From positions 22,817 through 86,816 of IMG/VR virus record IMGVR_UViG_3300021197_001481: DNA of 64,000 nt. The stretch is one strand, 5' to 3'. Made by a program: the position numbers and the translations under genes. The stretch is from a virus. The stretch's first letter is position 1, and each line of letters begins with the position of its first letter. The notes under the pieces are model-generated. The model was not told the DNA's origin, ran no database searches, and saw nothing but the letters and a program-made list of their open reading frames with translations. This document shows, piece after piece, positions 19,640-28,986 of the stretch.

Positions 19640-20483
19640 TCCATATTTCCGCAAAGCAGTTCCAGCAGAACAAGACCTGATTGATGATCTCTCTATAGAA
19701 GTTATCAAAATAAATGGTTTTGATATGATATACCTGCCAAGAACTCTTGTGCGGGAAGATGAACTTTTTGGTGAAGACAGATCTCCTTCTAGATTTACAA
19801 CTGGACGAGAAATAGAAATGCTTGTCGAATCAGTTGATGGGTTTGAGGGCGACGGAGAAGTGTTCTCTCGATTTGGTCTTGAGATCAAAGACAATGTTTC
19901 GCTGCTGGTAGCGAGAAAAAGATTTGAGACAGAATTTGGAGATCTTGGATTTTTATCACCCAGAGAAGGTGATCTATTGTACTTTCCAATCTCCGGAGGA
20001 TTGTTTGAAATTGATTATGTTGAGAGAGAAAATCCATTCTATCAACTTAACAAAATTAGCACATACAAAATTACATGCTCGCTCTTCCGATATAGTGGAG
20101 AGGATTTCAACACCGGGTGGACTGTTATTGATGGGGTTACCTCAGACCACACACAACAATATACGACTCTCGTTCTTGGTGCTGGATCAGGAAATTATAA
20201 AGAAGGCGAAACAGTCATACAAGGTGCTGGTTCTACCATTGCAGGACAGGTACAAGAATGGTTGTCTGCAAGCACTACTCTTTACGTTACAGGACTGACA
20301 GGAGAATTCCAAGCAGGAATCACCGTCCAAGGACAGTCTTCTGGTACTGAATATCTCCTTGGAAGTTCTGGAGTCACCAGTCACTTTGCTGTTAATGATG
20401 TCGATGAAGATAACTTAGAATTTGAAACAGAGAACCTCTTTGACTTTACTGATACAGATCCGTTCTCGGAAGGTGATCTATAA
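19629..20483 (+). CDS. 14: Neck protein gp14
   Basis: 284 residues (T4: 256). Signature segments are NPYFRKAV at the N-terminus, INGFDMIYLPRTLVREDELFGED (residues about 33-55, read in two parts) and VDGFEGDGEVFSRFGLEI. gp14 forms the lower collar ring with gp13. The extra middle part (residues 180-240) holds a VTGLTGEFQAGITVQGQSSG-like beta insertion, a module common in marine phage gp14. It overlaps the previous gene by 11 bases and gene 15 by one. Confidence 0.9.
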   Translation: MATNPYFRKAVPAEQDLIDDLSIEVIKINGFDMIYLPRTLVREDELFGEDRSPSRFTTGREIEMLVESVDGFEGDGEVFSRFGLEIKDNVSLLVARKRFETEFGDLGFLSPREGDLLYFPISGGLFEIDYVERENPFYQLNKISTYKITCSLFRYSGEDFNTGWTVIDGVTSDHTQQYTTLVLGAGSGNYKEGETVIQGAGSTIAGQVQEWLSASTTLYVTGLTGEFQAGITVQGQSSGTEYLLGSSGVTSHFAVNDVDEDNLEFETENLFDFTDTDPFSEGDL

Positions 20484-21334
20484 TGTTTGAAACTTTTTAT
20501 AACGAAACTATAAGAAACACAGTAATTGGATTTGGTTCTCTTTTTAATGAGATTTATGTTGTCCGTAAAGATAACAGCGGAAACGAAACAAGTCGATTCA
20601 AAGTCCCTATCACATATGCACCAAAAGAAAAATTCATTCGGATGCTCAACGAGTATTCTGGATTAAAGGGATCTGCAAACGAACGAGACATATCCACAAT
20701 TCTTCCACGAATCGGTTTCAATATCGAGGCGATCATCTATGATGCTGAAAGAAAAAGAAACACTTTATCAAAACGATACAGTGCTAGTTCTACATCAAAT
20801 CAAATAAAAACAGAGTATGCAGAAGTTCCATATGCGGTTGACTTCTTTCTTACCGTGGCAGCAAGAAGTATGGAAGACGGTCTTCAGATTATCGAGCAGA
20901 TCCTAGCATACTTCACACCAGAATTTACAGTCACGATGAACTTCACAGATTCTAGAAATAGAATTGATGTGCCAATTGTTCTTTCCTCTGTCGCATCAGA
21001 AATCGATTTTGAGGGTGACTCCTCAACACAACGATCTATTATTTTTAACCTTGCCTTTACCGCTCGAACATATGTGTATGGTCCCACCAAGGAAAGCAAG
21101 ATTATTACAAAAGTCGATACTACATTCTTCAATACTGACTTCGATACCCAAGGAAACCTCACAGGAGCAACCGGCGCACTTGCAAGGGTTATTGCAGGTA
21201 TCACTGGTCCTAATGGTGCAACCTCTGATATAAATGAATATACTGGAACGAATGTGTTTGGATCTACCACTGACAGAGCAAATTCGATCTTTGAATACCC
21301 AGACACACTTGATTCGCTAGGAGCAACAATATGA
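20483..21334 (+). CDS. 15: Proximal tail sheath stabiliser gp15 (tail terminator)
   Basis: 283 residues (T4 gp15: 272). It begins MFETFYNETIRNTVIGFGSLF, equivalent to the T4 start MFGYFYNSS, and has the conserved VPITYAPKEKF and FLTVAARSMEDGLQIIEQIL segments. gp15 is a hexameric ring that caps the sheath and tube and binds the neck. It begins at the last base of the gene 14 stop and overlaps gene 16 by four bases (ATGA). Confidence 0.93.
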   Translation: MFETFYNETIRNTVIGFGSLFNEIYVVRKDNSGNETSRFKVPITYAPKEKFIRMLNEYSGLKGSANERDISTILPRIGFNIEAIIYDAERKRNTLSKRYSASSTSNQIKTEYAEVPYAVDFFLTVAARSMEDGLQIIEQILAYFTPEFTVTMNFTDSRNRIDVPIVLSSVASEIDFEGDSSTQRSIIFNLAFTARTYVYGPTKESKIITKVDTTFFNTDFDTQGNLTGATGALARVIAGITGPNGATSDINEYTGTNVFGSTTDRANSIFEYPDTLDSLGATI

Positions 21335-21789
21335 GTGATAATTTAGAAAATTCTTTGAATATAGAAAAGACAGAAACAAAAAACGAAGTCGTCAGAAAAC
21401 CACCAGTCGAGATCGTAGTTTCTGATGAGGTGAGAGCGAACAAAAAACAAAACGATGCAAATAAAGACTATGCAGAAGTTCGTGATAATCTAAAGAATAT
21501 AATTGGCACAGGGTTAAATGCCATCGACGGGATTCTTTCCGTTGCAAGTGAGGGAGAGTCTCCACGGGCATATGAGGTCGTCTCACAGTTAATTAAGAGT
21601 GTCACAGATGCCAACAAAGATCTCATCGGTCTACATGAGCAGATGAAGAAACTCGACGAAGATACCGGGGGAAGATCCTCGGGTCCAGTCACCAATAATT
21701 CGATTTTCGTTGGTTCCACAAAAGAACTACAAAAACTAGTGAAGAATAACTTTAAACAATTGGAAGATGAAGCGAATGGCGAATCATGA
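21331..21789 (+). CDS. 16: Small terminase subunit gp16
   Basis: 152 residues (T4 gp16: 164). The central part (YAEVRDNLKNIIGTGLNAIDGIL, residues about 46-68 read in parts) and VSQLIKSVTDANKDLIGLHEQ form the helical core that oligomerises in T4 gp16; the C-terminus (SIFVGSTKELQKLVKN) is also typical. It regulates the gp17 motor and concatemer cutting. The N-terminal 40 residues are charged and probably disordered. It ends inside the start of gene 17. Confidence 0.9.
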   Translation: MSDNLENSLNIEKTETKNEVVRKPPVEIVVSDEVRANKKQNDANKDYAEVRDNLKNIIGTGLNAIDGILSVASEGESPRAYEVVSQLIKSVTDANKDLIGLHEQMKKLDEDTGGRSSGPVTNNSIFVGSTKELQKLVKNNFKQLEDEANGES

Positions 21790-23419
21790 GTCAACATACC
21801 TTGGTAACATAAACCTAAAACCTGCTGGCGTGAACATCGAGTTCACCGAAGAACAAGTTCAAGAGTATCTTAAGTGCCAAGCAGATCCCCTATATTTTAT
21901 TAAAAATTATATCAAGATTATTTCTCTTGATCATGGTCTTGTTCCATTTAAAACTTGGGCGTACCAAGACAATATGATCAACACAATCCACAATAATAGA
22001 TTCACAATTGCTAAACTTCCCCGACAGTCCGGGAAGTCTACTACCGTTATTGCATATCTCTTGCATTATGTTCTTTTCAATTCAGAAGTCAACGTGGCAA
22101 TTCTTGCTAACAAGCAGGCGACCGCACGCGAACTACTCTACCGTCTGAAGTTGGCATATGAAAACTTACCCAAGTGGTTACAACAAGGAATTGTAGAATG
22201 GAACAAAGGTAATATTTCTTTAGAAAATAACTCTAAGGTTCTTGCCTCATCCACCTCGTCCAGTGCAGTTCGTGGTGGTTCGTTCAACATGATCTTTCTA
22301 GATGAATTTGCGTATGTCCCTGAAAATGTGGCAGATGAATTCTTCTCGTCTGTCTATCCGACAATCTCATCCGGTAAAGAAACCAAAGTCCTAATTATTA
22401 GCACCCCCAAAGGTTTGAATATGTACTACAAACTGTGGCGGGATGCAGAGGAAGGAAATAACTCTTATGTTCCTGTTGAAGTACATTGGTCGGAAGTTCC
22501 GGGTCGTGATGACAAGTGGAAGAAAGAAACGATTGCCAATACGTCAGCGTCACAATTTCGTGCTGAGTTTGAGTGCGAGTTTATTGGGTCACAGAACACT
22601 CTGATTGATCCGTCTAAATTAAAATGTTTAGCGTATCGAAAACCATGTGCAGAACGCGATGATGGTTTTGTACAATACTATCCACCCGAGGAAGGTCGCA
22701 CATATTTCATGGCAGTTGATGTGTCGCGTGGTCGAGAACTTGATTATCATGCAGTCACAGTTCTAGATATCACAGAGATGCCATACAAAATTTGTGCAAT
22801 TTATAGAAATAATCAACTTGCTCCGATGCTCTTGCCGAACGTGGTGAACGCTATGGGTCACATTTACAACAAAGCATGGTGTCTGGTAGAGATTAATGAT
22901 ATCGGGGGTCAGGTCGCGGATGTTCTATACAACGAACTTGAATATGAAAATCTTATGATCACCAGTGTTCGTGGTCGAAAGGGTCAGACGATGGATGGTG
23001 GTTTTGGTAGTTTTCAATCACAACTTGGTGTGCGAACCAGTCCCGCTGTGAAAAAACTTGGATGTGCCTTACTCAAAGACATGATCGAGGGCGACAAAAT
23101 GCTCATCGAAGATTATAATATGATCCAAGAACTTACTGCTTTTGTTGCAAAAAAGAATTCTTACGAAGCAGAAACTGGTCACCACGATGACCTAGTAATG
23201 ACTCTGGTTTTGTTTGCATGGACCACTTCACAGAATTATTTCAAAGAACTAACAGACCTAGATATAAGGACGAAACTTTATCAAGATAAGATTCGTCAAA
23301 TAGAAGAAGATCTTGCTCCATTTGGTTTTATTGACGACGGGTCGTCGGACGATACCTTCGTTGACAATCAAGGAACGCGATGGAGTGTGGATAACGACAA
23401 CAATAATATGGATTGGTGA
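21767..23419 (+). CDS. 17: Large terminase subunit gp17 (packaging ATPase and nuclease)
   Basis: 550 residues (T4: 610). ATPase domain: Walker A LPRQSGKST at 84-92, Walker B MIFLDEF at 175-181, coupling motif ISTP at 211-214. RNase H-fold nuclease: MAVDVSRG with D318, E375 in LVEIND, and the HHDD pair at 472-475, the expected acidic triad. It translocates DNA into the prohead and cuts concatemers at headful. A second ATG at 21776 has a better-spaced GGAAG and may be the true start, three residues later. It overlaps gene 16 by 14 to 23 bases. Confidence 0.95.
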   Translation: MKRMANHESTYLGNINLKPAGVNIEFTEEQVQEYLKCQADPLYFIKNYIKIISLDHGLVPFKTWAYQDNMINTIHNNRFTIAKLPRQSGKSTTVIAYLLHYVLFNSEVNVAILANKQATARELLYRLKLAYENLPKWLQQGIVEWNKGNISLENNSKVLASSTSSSAVRGGSFNMIFLDEFAYVPENVADEFFSSVYPTISSGKETKVLIISTPKGLNMYYKLWRDAEEGNNSYVPVEVHWSEVPGRDDKWKKETIANTSASQFRAEFECEFIGSQNTLIDPSKLKCLAYRKPCAERDDGFVQYYPPEEGRTYFMAVDVSRGRELDYHAVTVLDITEMPYKICAIYRNNQLAPMLLPNVVNAMGHIYNKAWCLVEINDIGGQVADVLYNELEYENLMITSVRGRKGQTMDGGFGSFQSQLGVRTSPAVKKLGCALLKDMIEGDKMLIEDYNMIQELTAFVAKKNSYEAETGHHDDLVMTLVLFAWTTSQNYFKELTDLDIRTKLYQDKIRQIEEDLAPFGFIDDGSSDDTFVDNQGTRWSVDNDNNNMDW

Positions 23420-23434
23420 AAATGATTAATTTGA

Positions 23435-23440
23435 TAGATA
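23435..23440 (+). promoter_or_regulatory. Candidate late promoter element (TAGATA) before gene 18
   Basis: The 12-mer TGATAGATAATA (23432-23443) occurs again, base for base, directly before gene 20 (26431-26442). It lies 25 bases before the gene 18 ATG; a T4-like start at about 23446 would give a 20-base leader carrying the AAGGAG at 23454-23459. Confidence 0.5.
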
Positions 23441-23465
23441 ATACAGCGTTGATAAGGAGATAACA

Positions 23466-25838
23466 ATGGCATTTCAACTCAGTCCCGGTGTTGATGTAAA
23501 AGAAATTGATCTAACAGCAATCATCCCTGCGGTGTCCACAACCAAAGCAGGATTTGCAGGACTTTTTAATTGGGGTCCACTAGAGCAAAGAATTACAGTC
23601 ACCAGCGAAAACGAACTCGTAGAGAGATTTTCTACCCCTGATAATACAAACTACCCACACTGGTTTACCGCAGCAAACTACCTTGGTTATTCTAATAACC
23701 TTCAAGTTGTTCGTGTTGTAGATCAAGATGCAGCACTAAATGCAACCACCAATCGCGTTCAGGTAGGTGGCGTTCTTGTGAAAAACAGCGAACACTTCGA
23801 GGAAGTAGATTCTACAATTTCAGCAGCACAGCATGAATTTGTTGCAAAATATCCCGGAACACTTGGAAACTCACTTTCTGTTTCTGTTTCTGATAATACT
23901 GATATTGCATTAAATCCAATTATTGCTTATCCTACCTCTGATGTAGGTGGGGTATTAGACTCCGATAATGCACCAACCACAAGCACAACTTCCTTTGGTT
24001 TTATTAAAACTTGTGATATCTTTGTTCCGGACTCCGGGTCTTCGACGAGGGAAGATAGTGGCGGTCTGGATAAACTTAGATTTAAGAGAGGTAACCCACA
24101 GAACATCACTGGTGTGACCAATGCATTCTCTCTTGGATTTATCCAAGAGGGAGATGGAACTGCTCCAGTTGGTGCCGGGAGTGGTCTGACTCTCGGATCG
24201 AACGGCGCAGCAGGCGGAATTACTCTTCCTGTATCTGATATGAGTGGAACTGTTGCCACAGGCGATTATGTTGCTCTCACTAAGAACAATAATATCAACA
24301 TTTCCAAAATTACATCATATGTCGATCACGGAACCACTGGTGAAATTACACTCGGTACGGATGGTTTTGGTGTAGGACTTACATTGTCACTCGCAGAAGC
24401 AACCGACGAACTAACTGTTCTCGGGCAGGTCACTACTGGTGCAACCTTTGCAAATGCCACAGGAATGACTGCTGCAAGCGTTCTCTGGAAGTATCACAAC
24501 GAGTTTAATACCAAACTACCCGCTACTAGTTCATCTGTCGAAGCACACGGTGCTTCTTTCGATCTACTCCATGCCATTGTGGTCGATGCGAAAGGTGACT
24601 GGACTGGAACCAAGGGTACTGTTCTCGAACGATTTGAAGGACTTTCCAAGGCAAAAAATGCCAAACGAGAAAATGGTACTTCAATCTATTACAAGGACTT
24701 TATTAACGCAAACTCCAAGTATGTTTGGTCTTCCGATGCACCGACAAACGGAGGTGTTGGACTGCCAGATGTTTCTTCTGGAGCATACGCTTTTGGCGAT
24801 AACTCAACATCTGTTGGTGGTACATTCTCAGAACTCACCGGAAACTACTATGAAGATTTGAACTTCGGTGCTGATGGAGCGACATCTGCAAACGATTTCT
24901 ACAGCAATGGATATGATCTTTTTGCCGACAGTGAAACTGTTGACATTTCTCTTATCCTTGGTGGACCACAAGAAGGAATTCAGGCGAAGCAACTTGTTGA
25001 TCTTGTCACCGACAGGAAAGATGCAGTTGCATTCTTGTCTCCTGCTAAGACTGCTGTTGTAAACTCCTCTGGAAATGCTTCTAAGAGTGCGGCAATTGCT
25101 ACGGCAAACGTCTCAGCATATCGTCAAGGACTTAACGGTTCGGATGCCGGTGGTGATGTGGACTTCAGTGATGATAACCTAAACGTATCATCATCCTACG
25201 CAGTTCTCGACAGTGGTTACAAGTACATGTATGACCGATACAATGATGTCTTCCGATTCGTTCCACTTAATGGTGACATCGCAGGTATCGCGGTACGATC
25301 AGACAATGAGACCGAAACTTGGTTCTCACCTGCTGGTTTCAACCGTGGTCAGGTTCGCGGAGTCGTGAAACTTGCATATAACCCACTTAAGGCACAGCGT
25401 GATGAACTTTACATTAACGGAATCAACCCCGTAGTCTCCTTCCCCGGAGAAGGTACTGTTCTCTTCGGAGACAAGACCATGCAGAGTAAACCAAGTGCAT
25501 TCGACAGAATCAATGTTAGACGACTCTTCATTGTTCTTGAGAAGGCAATCGCAACTGCCGCGAAGTTCCAACTCTTTGAGCAGAACGATGCATTTACCCG
25601 TGCTTCCTTCAGACAACTCATCGAACCGTTCCTCAGAGAAGTTCAATCTCGTAGAGGTGTAATCGACTTCAAGGTTGTATGTGATGAATCAAACAACACT
25701 GGCGAGGTAATTGATAGAAACGAGTTTGTTGCAGATATCTTTATCAAACCAACCCGTTCGATTAACTTTATTACTCTTAACTTTATTGCCACACGAACTG
25801 GCATCAACTTTGACGAAATTGGCGGGTCTTCCTCGTAA
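23466..25838 (+). CDS. 18: Tail sheath protein gp18
   Basis: 790 residues (T4: 659). The N-terminus FQLSPGVDVKEIDLTAIIPAV and GFAGLFNWGPLEQ are hallmarks of contractile sheath proteins. The C-terminal segment (INVRRLFIVLEKAI at about 680, FKVVCDESNNTGEVIDRNEFVADIF read in parts) forms the conserved sheath core that binds the tube. The Gly/Thr-rich middle (residues about 150-450) is the variable outer domain and explains the extra length. A strong SD (AAGGAG) and a candidate late promoter precede it. Confidence 0.97.
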   Translation: MAFQLSPGVDVKEIDLTAIIPAVSTTKAGFAGLFNWGPLEQRITVTSENELVERFSTPDNTNYPHWFTAANYLGYSNNLQVVRVVDQDAALNATTNRVQVGGVLVKNSEHFEEVDSTISAAQHEFVAKYPGTLGNSLSVSVSDNTDIALNPIIAYPTSDVGGVLDSDNAPTTSTTSFGFIKTCDIFVPDSGSSTREDSGGLDKLRFKRGNPQNITGVTNAFSLGFIQEGDGTAPVGAGSGLTLGSNGAAGGITLPVSDMSGTVATGDYVALTKNNNINISKITSYVDHGTTGEITLGTDGFGVGLTLSLAEATDELTVLGQVTTGATFANATGMTAASVLWKYHNEFNTKLPATSSSVEAHGASFDLLHAIVVDAKGDWTGTKGTVLERFEGLSKAKNAKRENGTSIYYKDFINANSKYVWSSDAPTNGGVGLPDVSSGAYAFGDNSTSVGGTFSELTGNYYEDLNFGADGATSANDFYSNGYDLFADSETVDISLILGGPQEGIQAKQLVDLVTDRKDAVAFLSPAKTAVVNSSGNASKSAAIATANVSAYRQGLNGSDAGGDVDFSDDNLNVSSSYAVLDSGYKYMYDRYNDVFRFVPLNGDIAGIAVRSDNETETWFSPAGFNRGQVRGVVKLAYNPLKAQRDELYINGINPVVSFPGEGTVLFGDKTMQSKPSAFDRINVRRLFIVLEKAIATAAKFQLFEQNDAFTRASFRQLIEPFLREVQSRRGVIDFKVVCDESNNTGEVIDRNEFVADIFIKPTRSINFITLNFIATRTGINFDEIGGSSS

Positions 25839-25844
25839 AACGCC

Positions 25845-25851
25845 CTACATA
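25845..25851 (+). promoter_or_regulatory. Candidate late promoter element (CCTACATA) before gene 19
   Basis: CCTACATA ends at 25851 in the 31-base gap between genes 18 and 19 and matches the octamer before gene 13. A T4-like start near 25857 falls inside the AAAAGGAG Shine-Dalgarno stretch and would leave GGAG ten bases before the ATG. Confidence 0.45.
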
Positions 25852-25869
25852 GAAAAGGAGATATAACAC

Positions 25870-26433
25870 ATGAATATCGAAAGATTTAAATCAGCACTTT
25901 CTACCGGTGGCGTTCGTCCTGCATTCTTCCGAGTGCAAGGCAACATCGGAAAGACATCGTTACCAGATAAGGTTGGGTTCCTTGTCAAAGCAGCATCTTT
26001 ACCAGCATCAGAAATTGGTGAGATTCCTGTAGACTACCGTGGTAGAAACCTTAAATTACCCGGTAAAAGAACCTATGCAGATTGGGATATTACTCTTCTA
26101 GTCGATGGAGAATTCTCAACGAGAAATGCATTTGAGCGTTGGATGAACGACCTCAATGATGCAGTCGAAAATGTTGCGGATCAAGAGCATAACTTAAACA
26201 ATGTTCTGTTCCCCAACTGGAGTATCGACCAACTAGATCGCACTGGTAACCCAATTAAGACTTATACCATGTTCCACTGCTGGCCAAAATCAGTTTCTTC
26301 AATAGAAACATCATATGATAATGAAGCACTAGCAGAATTTTCCGTGACGCTCGCCTATTCTTACTTCCTCACTAACGACGGAACTGGTAGTAATCGAGTA
26401 CCTCTCGGTGATGCCGCGTTCCCCGGTGAGTGA
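25870..26433 (+). CDS. 19: Tail tube protein gp19
   Basis: 187 residues (T4: 163). Features of the T4 tube family are the N-terminal NIERFKSALSTGGVRPAFFRV, VKAASLPASEIGEIPVDYRGR, KRTYADWDITLLVDGEFSTRNAFERW (read in parts), and the C-terminal YDNEALAEFSVTLAYSYF. It forms the inner tube of stacked hexamers. A good SD lies eight bases upstream. Confidence 0.95.
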   Translation: MNIERFKSALSTGGVRPAFFRVQGNIGKTSLPDKVGFLVKAASLPASEIGEIPVDYRGRNLKLPGKRTYADWDITLLVDGEFSTRNAFERWMNDLNDAVENVADQEHNLNNVLFPNWSIDQLDRTGNPIKTYTMFHCWPKSVSSIETSYDNEALAEFSVTLAYSYFLTNDGTGSNRVPLGDAAFPGE

Positions 26434-26439
26434 TAGATA
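26434..26439 (+). promoter_or_regulatory. Candidate late promoter element (TAGATA) before gene 20
   Basis: TGATAGATAATA at 26431-26442 is identical to the 12-mer before gene 18. Its first three bases are the stop codon of gene 19. The GAGG used for gene 20 translation follows immediately. Confidence 0.45.
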
Positions 26440-26453
26440 ATAAGAGGTGAATT

Positions 26454-27962
26454 ATGCCAATAGATTTCTTTGGTTTTAGTATAGGAAGAAAGCAACAATC
26501 GCCTTCGCCGAATTTAGACCCTTCTTTGGGTGTGAAAGAAGCGAAGTCGTTTGTTCCTCCCCTATTAGATGATGCAGGACTAGTCGATGCAGGCGGATAC
26601 TTCGGAGCGTATCTTGATCTTGATGGTTCTCTTAAAACAGAATCCGAATTTATTGCAAAGTATCGAGAGATGTCTCTCCACCCAGAAGTGGAAAGTGCTA
26701 TCGAAGATGTTTGCAATGAAGCGATTGTTCTTGATGATGAACGCAAACCAGTCGAGTTGATTCTTGATCAGGTTAATGTGTCAGATCAAATTAAGAAAAG
26801 GATGTATGAAGAATACGACCAGATTCTAAGACTTCTTGATTTTAGTAATCGTGGATATGAAATTTTCCGAAGATGGTTTATTGATGGTAAAGGATACTAC
26901 CATATTATCATTGATAAAACCAATCCCAAAAAGGGAATAGTTGAACTTCGACCTATTGATGCACTTAAAATCAAGAAGATGGCAGAAGTACAAAAGGCAA
27001 CAGACGAAAAAACAGGGACAAAGTATGTCAAAGGTGTTAGAGAATTTTACACCTTTAGAGACAACCCAACAGATCAAGAAGGTCTTAAACTTTCCCCTGA
27101 GTCCATTTGCTATTACCACTCAGGTCTTTTCGATCCACTCTCCAACCGGGCAATTAGTTATCTCCATAAAGCAATTAAACCACTCAATCAACTTCGCATG
27201 ATCGAAGATGCCGTGGTGATCTACAGAATCTCCCGTGCGCCGGAACGTAGAATCTTTTATATCGATGTGGGTTCTCTTCCCAAGAATAAGGCAGAGGCAT
27301 ATGTTCGTGATCTTATGAACAGATACCGAACAAAACTAACATATGATGCGTCTACTGGTGAAGTTCGTGATGAGAAAAAGCACATGTCTATGCTCGAAGA
27401 TTATTGGTTACCTCGTCGTGAAGGCGGCAAAGGAACCCAGATCGAAACTCTCGACGGTGGACAGAACCTCGGTGAGATGGAAGATGTTGAATACTTCTTA
27501 AAGAAACTTTATAAAGCACTCAGTATTCCTCAGTCTCGAATGGAAGCAGAAAACGGTTTCAATATGGGTAGGTCTTCTGAGATCACCCGAGATGAATTGA
27601 AATTCCACAAATATGTCGAACGACTTCGCACCAAATTCAATGGTGTCTTTACTCAACTACTCAAAACACAATGTATTCTCAAAGGTTTGATGAAAGAAGA
27701 AGATTGGTGGAAGGTCGAACAAGATCTTAAGTTTGAATATATCACTGATTCGTATTTTACCGAACTCAAGGACTATGAGATACTTTCAGAAAGACTAGAT
27801 ATATTACAGAGTGTTGGTGAACACATTGGTGATTATTACTCTAGAGAATGGGTCAGGCGAAATATTCTTCAACAAACCGAAAAGGATATGAAGCGAATGG
27901 ATAAACAAATTCAGAAAGAGCGAGAACTTGGACTGATTAAGGATGACTCCGGAGGATTCTAA
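26454..27962 (+). CDS. 20: Portal protein gp20
   Basis: 502 residues (T4: 524). Conserved portal segments include MSLHPEVESAIEDVCNEAIV, the RAPERRIFYIDVGSLPKNKAE stem region (read in parts), and SIPQSRMEAENGFNMGRSSEITRDELKF-type residues around 375-400. These are the segments used as cyanophage g20 markers. The dodecameric portal starts prohead assembly and is the channel for packaging. Its stop overlaps the next ATG (TAATG). Confidence 0.96.
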   Translation: MPIDFFGFSIGRKQQSPSPNLDPSLGVKEAKSFVPPLLDDAGLVDAGGYFGAYLDLDGSLKTESEFIAKYREMSLHPEVESAIEDVCNEAIVLDDERKPVELILDQVNVSDQIKKRMYEEYDQILRLLDFSNRGYEIFRRWFIDGKGYYHIIIDKTNPKKGIVELRPIDALKIKKMAEVQKATDEKTGTKYVKGVREFYTFRDNPTDQEGLKLSPESICYYHSGLFDPLSNRAISYLHKAIKPLNQLRMIEDAVVIYRISRAPERRIFYIDVGSLPKNKAEAYVRDLMNRYRTKLTYDASTGEVRDEKKHMSMLEDYWLPRREGGKGTQIETLDGGQNLGEMEDVEYFLKKLYKALSIPQSRMEAENGFNMGRSSEITRDELKFHKYVERLRTKFNGVFTQLLKTQCILKGLMKEEDWWKVEQDLKFEYITDSYFTELKDYEILSERLDILQSVGEHIGDYYSREWVRRNILQQTEKDMKRMDKQIQKERELGLIKDDSGGF

Positions 27963-28678
27963 TGCGATTTCTTATAGATCTAATTGAAAATAACGACAAG
28001 AAAGAGAGCAAGGTTCTAATCGAATCAATGATCTCTGATGTTGTTACTTCTAAATTTACAAAACGACGTTCTTCTATCTTGAATATTTTTGAAGAAGAGG
28101 GCGAAGCGACCCCCGAAGACATCGAAGGAACTCTCGACGATCCCATGCTGGATCCTAACTTCTCAAGAGAGTATTTCTTCAAGAGATTTAAGTATGAAGG
28201 CAAGGAGATTGTCCTCAAGAGATTAGGTCTTGGGCAAAACGCACCAACAATCACATACATCGACAAAGAGCGTTACGAGATTTTTTCTACACCCAAGCAA
28301 GCAGAAAAAGAAACAATTCGATACATCAAAGATGGTTCATTCGACGAGGCGATGAAAGAAAAAGAAGATAAAATCGCTGCTGTTGATGCCGGTAAAAAAG
28401 AAGAAGAAGACAAAAAGAAAAAAGAAGAAGAGAATCAGGAGAAAATCACAGATTCATTCGAGTATGTGGTTTCTTCCGAACGCCCCAGTATACTAACCTT
28501 CAGCAGCGGAGAAGAGAGAGTTATCACAGTTTCCGAGGCGACAGACGCATTGGAAATATTAAAACTACTAAATAATGAGAACGGAATAGAATTTTTAAAT
28601 CGCTTATCTCATAGCAAAACATCTTATCTAGAAACATTAGACTTCTTTCTTGATAAGGTCCGAAAAGGAGTAATCTAA
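27962..28678 (+). CDS. Predicted prohead core-associated protein (position of T4 gp67/68)
   Basis: 238 residues, highly charged. An ordered N-terminus (residues 1-120, with YEIFSTPKQAEKETIRYI) is followed by a Lys/Glu-rich coiled stretch (about 128-150, KKEEEDKKKKEEEN) and a C-terminal domain with ERPSILTFSSGEERVITVSEA. It lies between portal and protease genes, where T4 encodes the internal core proteins gp67 and gp68. The charge pattern fits a scaffold component that is later cleaved. No sequence-level homology to gp67 or gp68 is claimed. Confidence 0.55.
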   Translation: MRFLIDLIENNDKKESKVLIESMISDVVTSKFTKRRSSILNIFEEEGEATPEDIEGTLDDPMLDPNFSREYFFKRFKYEGKEIVLKRLGLGQNAPTITYIDKERYEIFSTPKQAEKETIRYIKDGSFDEAMKEKEDKIAAVDAGKKEEEDKKKKEEENQEKITDSFEYVVSSERPSILTFSSGEERVITVSEATDALEILKLLNNENGIEFLNRLSHSKTSYLETLDFFLDKVRKGVI

Positions 28679-28986
28679 TGGAAGTTGAAAATATTGTAAG
28701 AGCATTGGAACAAGGAAAACTCAATGATGCCAAAAACGGCATTGGTGAGGTTCTTCTTGGTAAAATTGCCAATTCACTAGAAGAAAAAAGAGAAACCCTC
28801 GGTGATACGTTAGTTACCCCAACAGATGTGCAAGAAGGTGACAAGGCAGAATATGAGGCATTCTTTAAGAAAGCAATGAAGAAGTTTGGTATCTCGTCTC
28901 CTGCTGATCTCAAATCAGAAGAAGAGAAGAAGAAGTTCTTCGATTACGTTGACAAGAATTATAAAGGCGAAAAGGAAGAAAACTGA
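28678..28986 (+). CDS. Small charged prohead-region protein (gp67/68 position)
   Basis: 102 residues. A helical N-terminus (VENIVRALEQGKLNDAKNGIGEVL) is followed by EYEAFFKKAMKKFGISSPADL and the C-terminal FFDYVDKNYKGEKEEN, a combination that I associate with small conserved proteins of marine T4-like phages in this place. Probably a prohead core component. It overlaps both neighbours by one base, so it is co-translated with portal and protease. Confidence 0.55.
   Translation: MEVENIVRALEQGKLNDAKNGIGEVLLGKIANSLEEKRETLGDTLVTPTDVQEGDKAEYEAFFKKAMKKFGISSPADLKSEEEKKKFFDYVDKNYKGEKEEN

Noticed and set aside
20884-21306. Minus-strand 140-codon ORF
   Set aside because: It is antisense to gene 15, hydrophobic in composition only because of codon mirroring, and has no SD or homology.
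24938-24960. TTGACA inside gene 18
   Set aside because: No -10 element at suitable spacing, and the site lies within a conserved structural gene.
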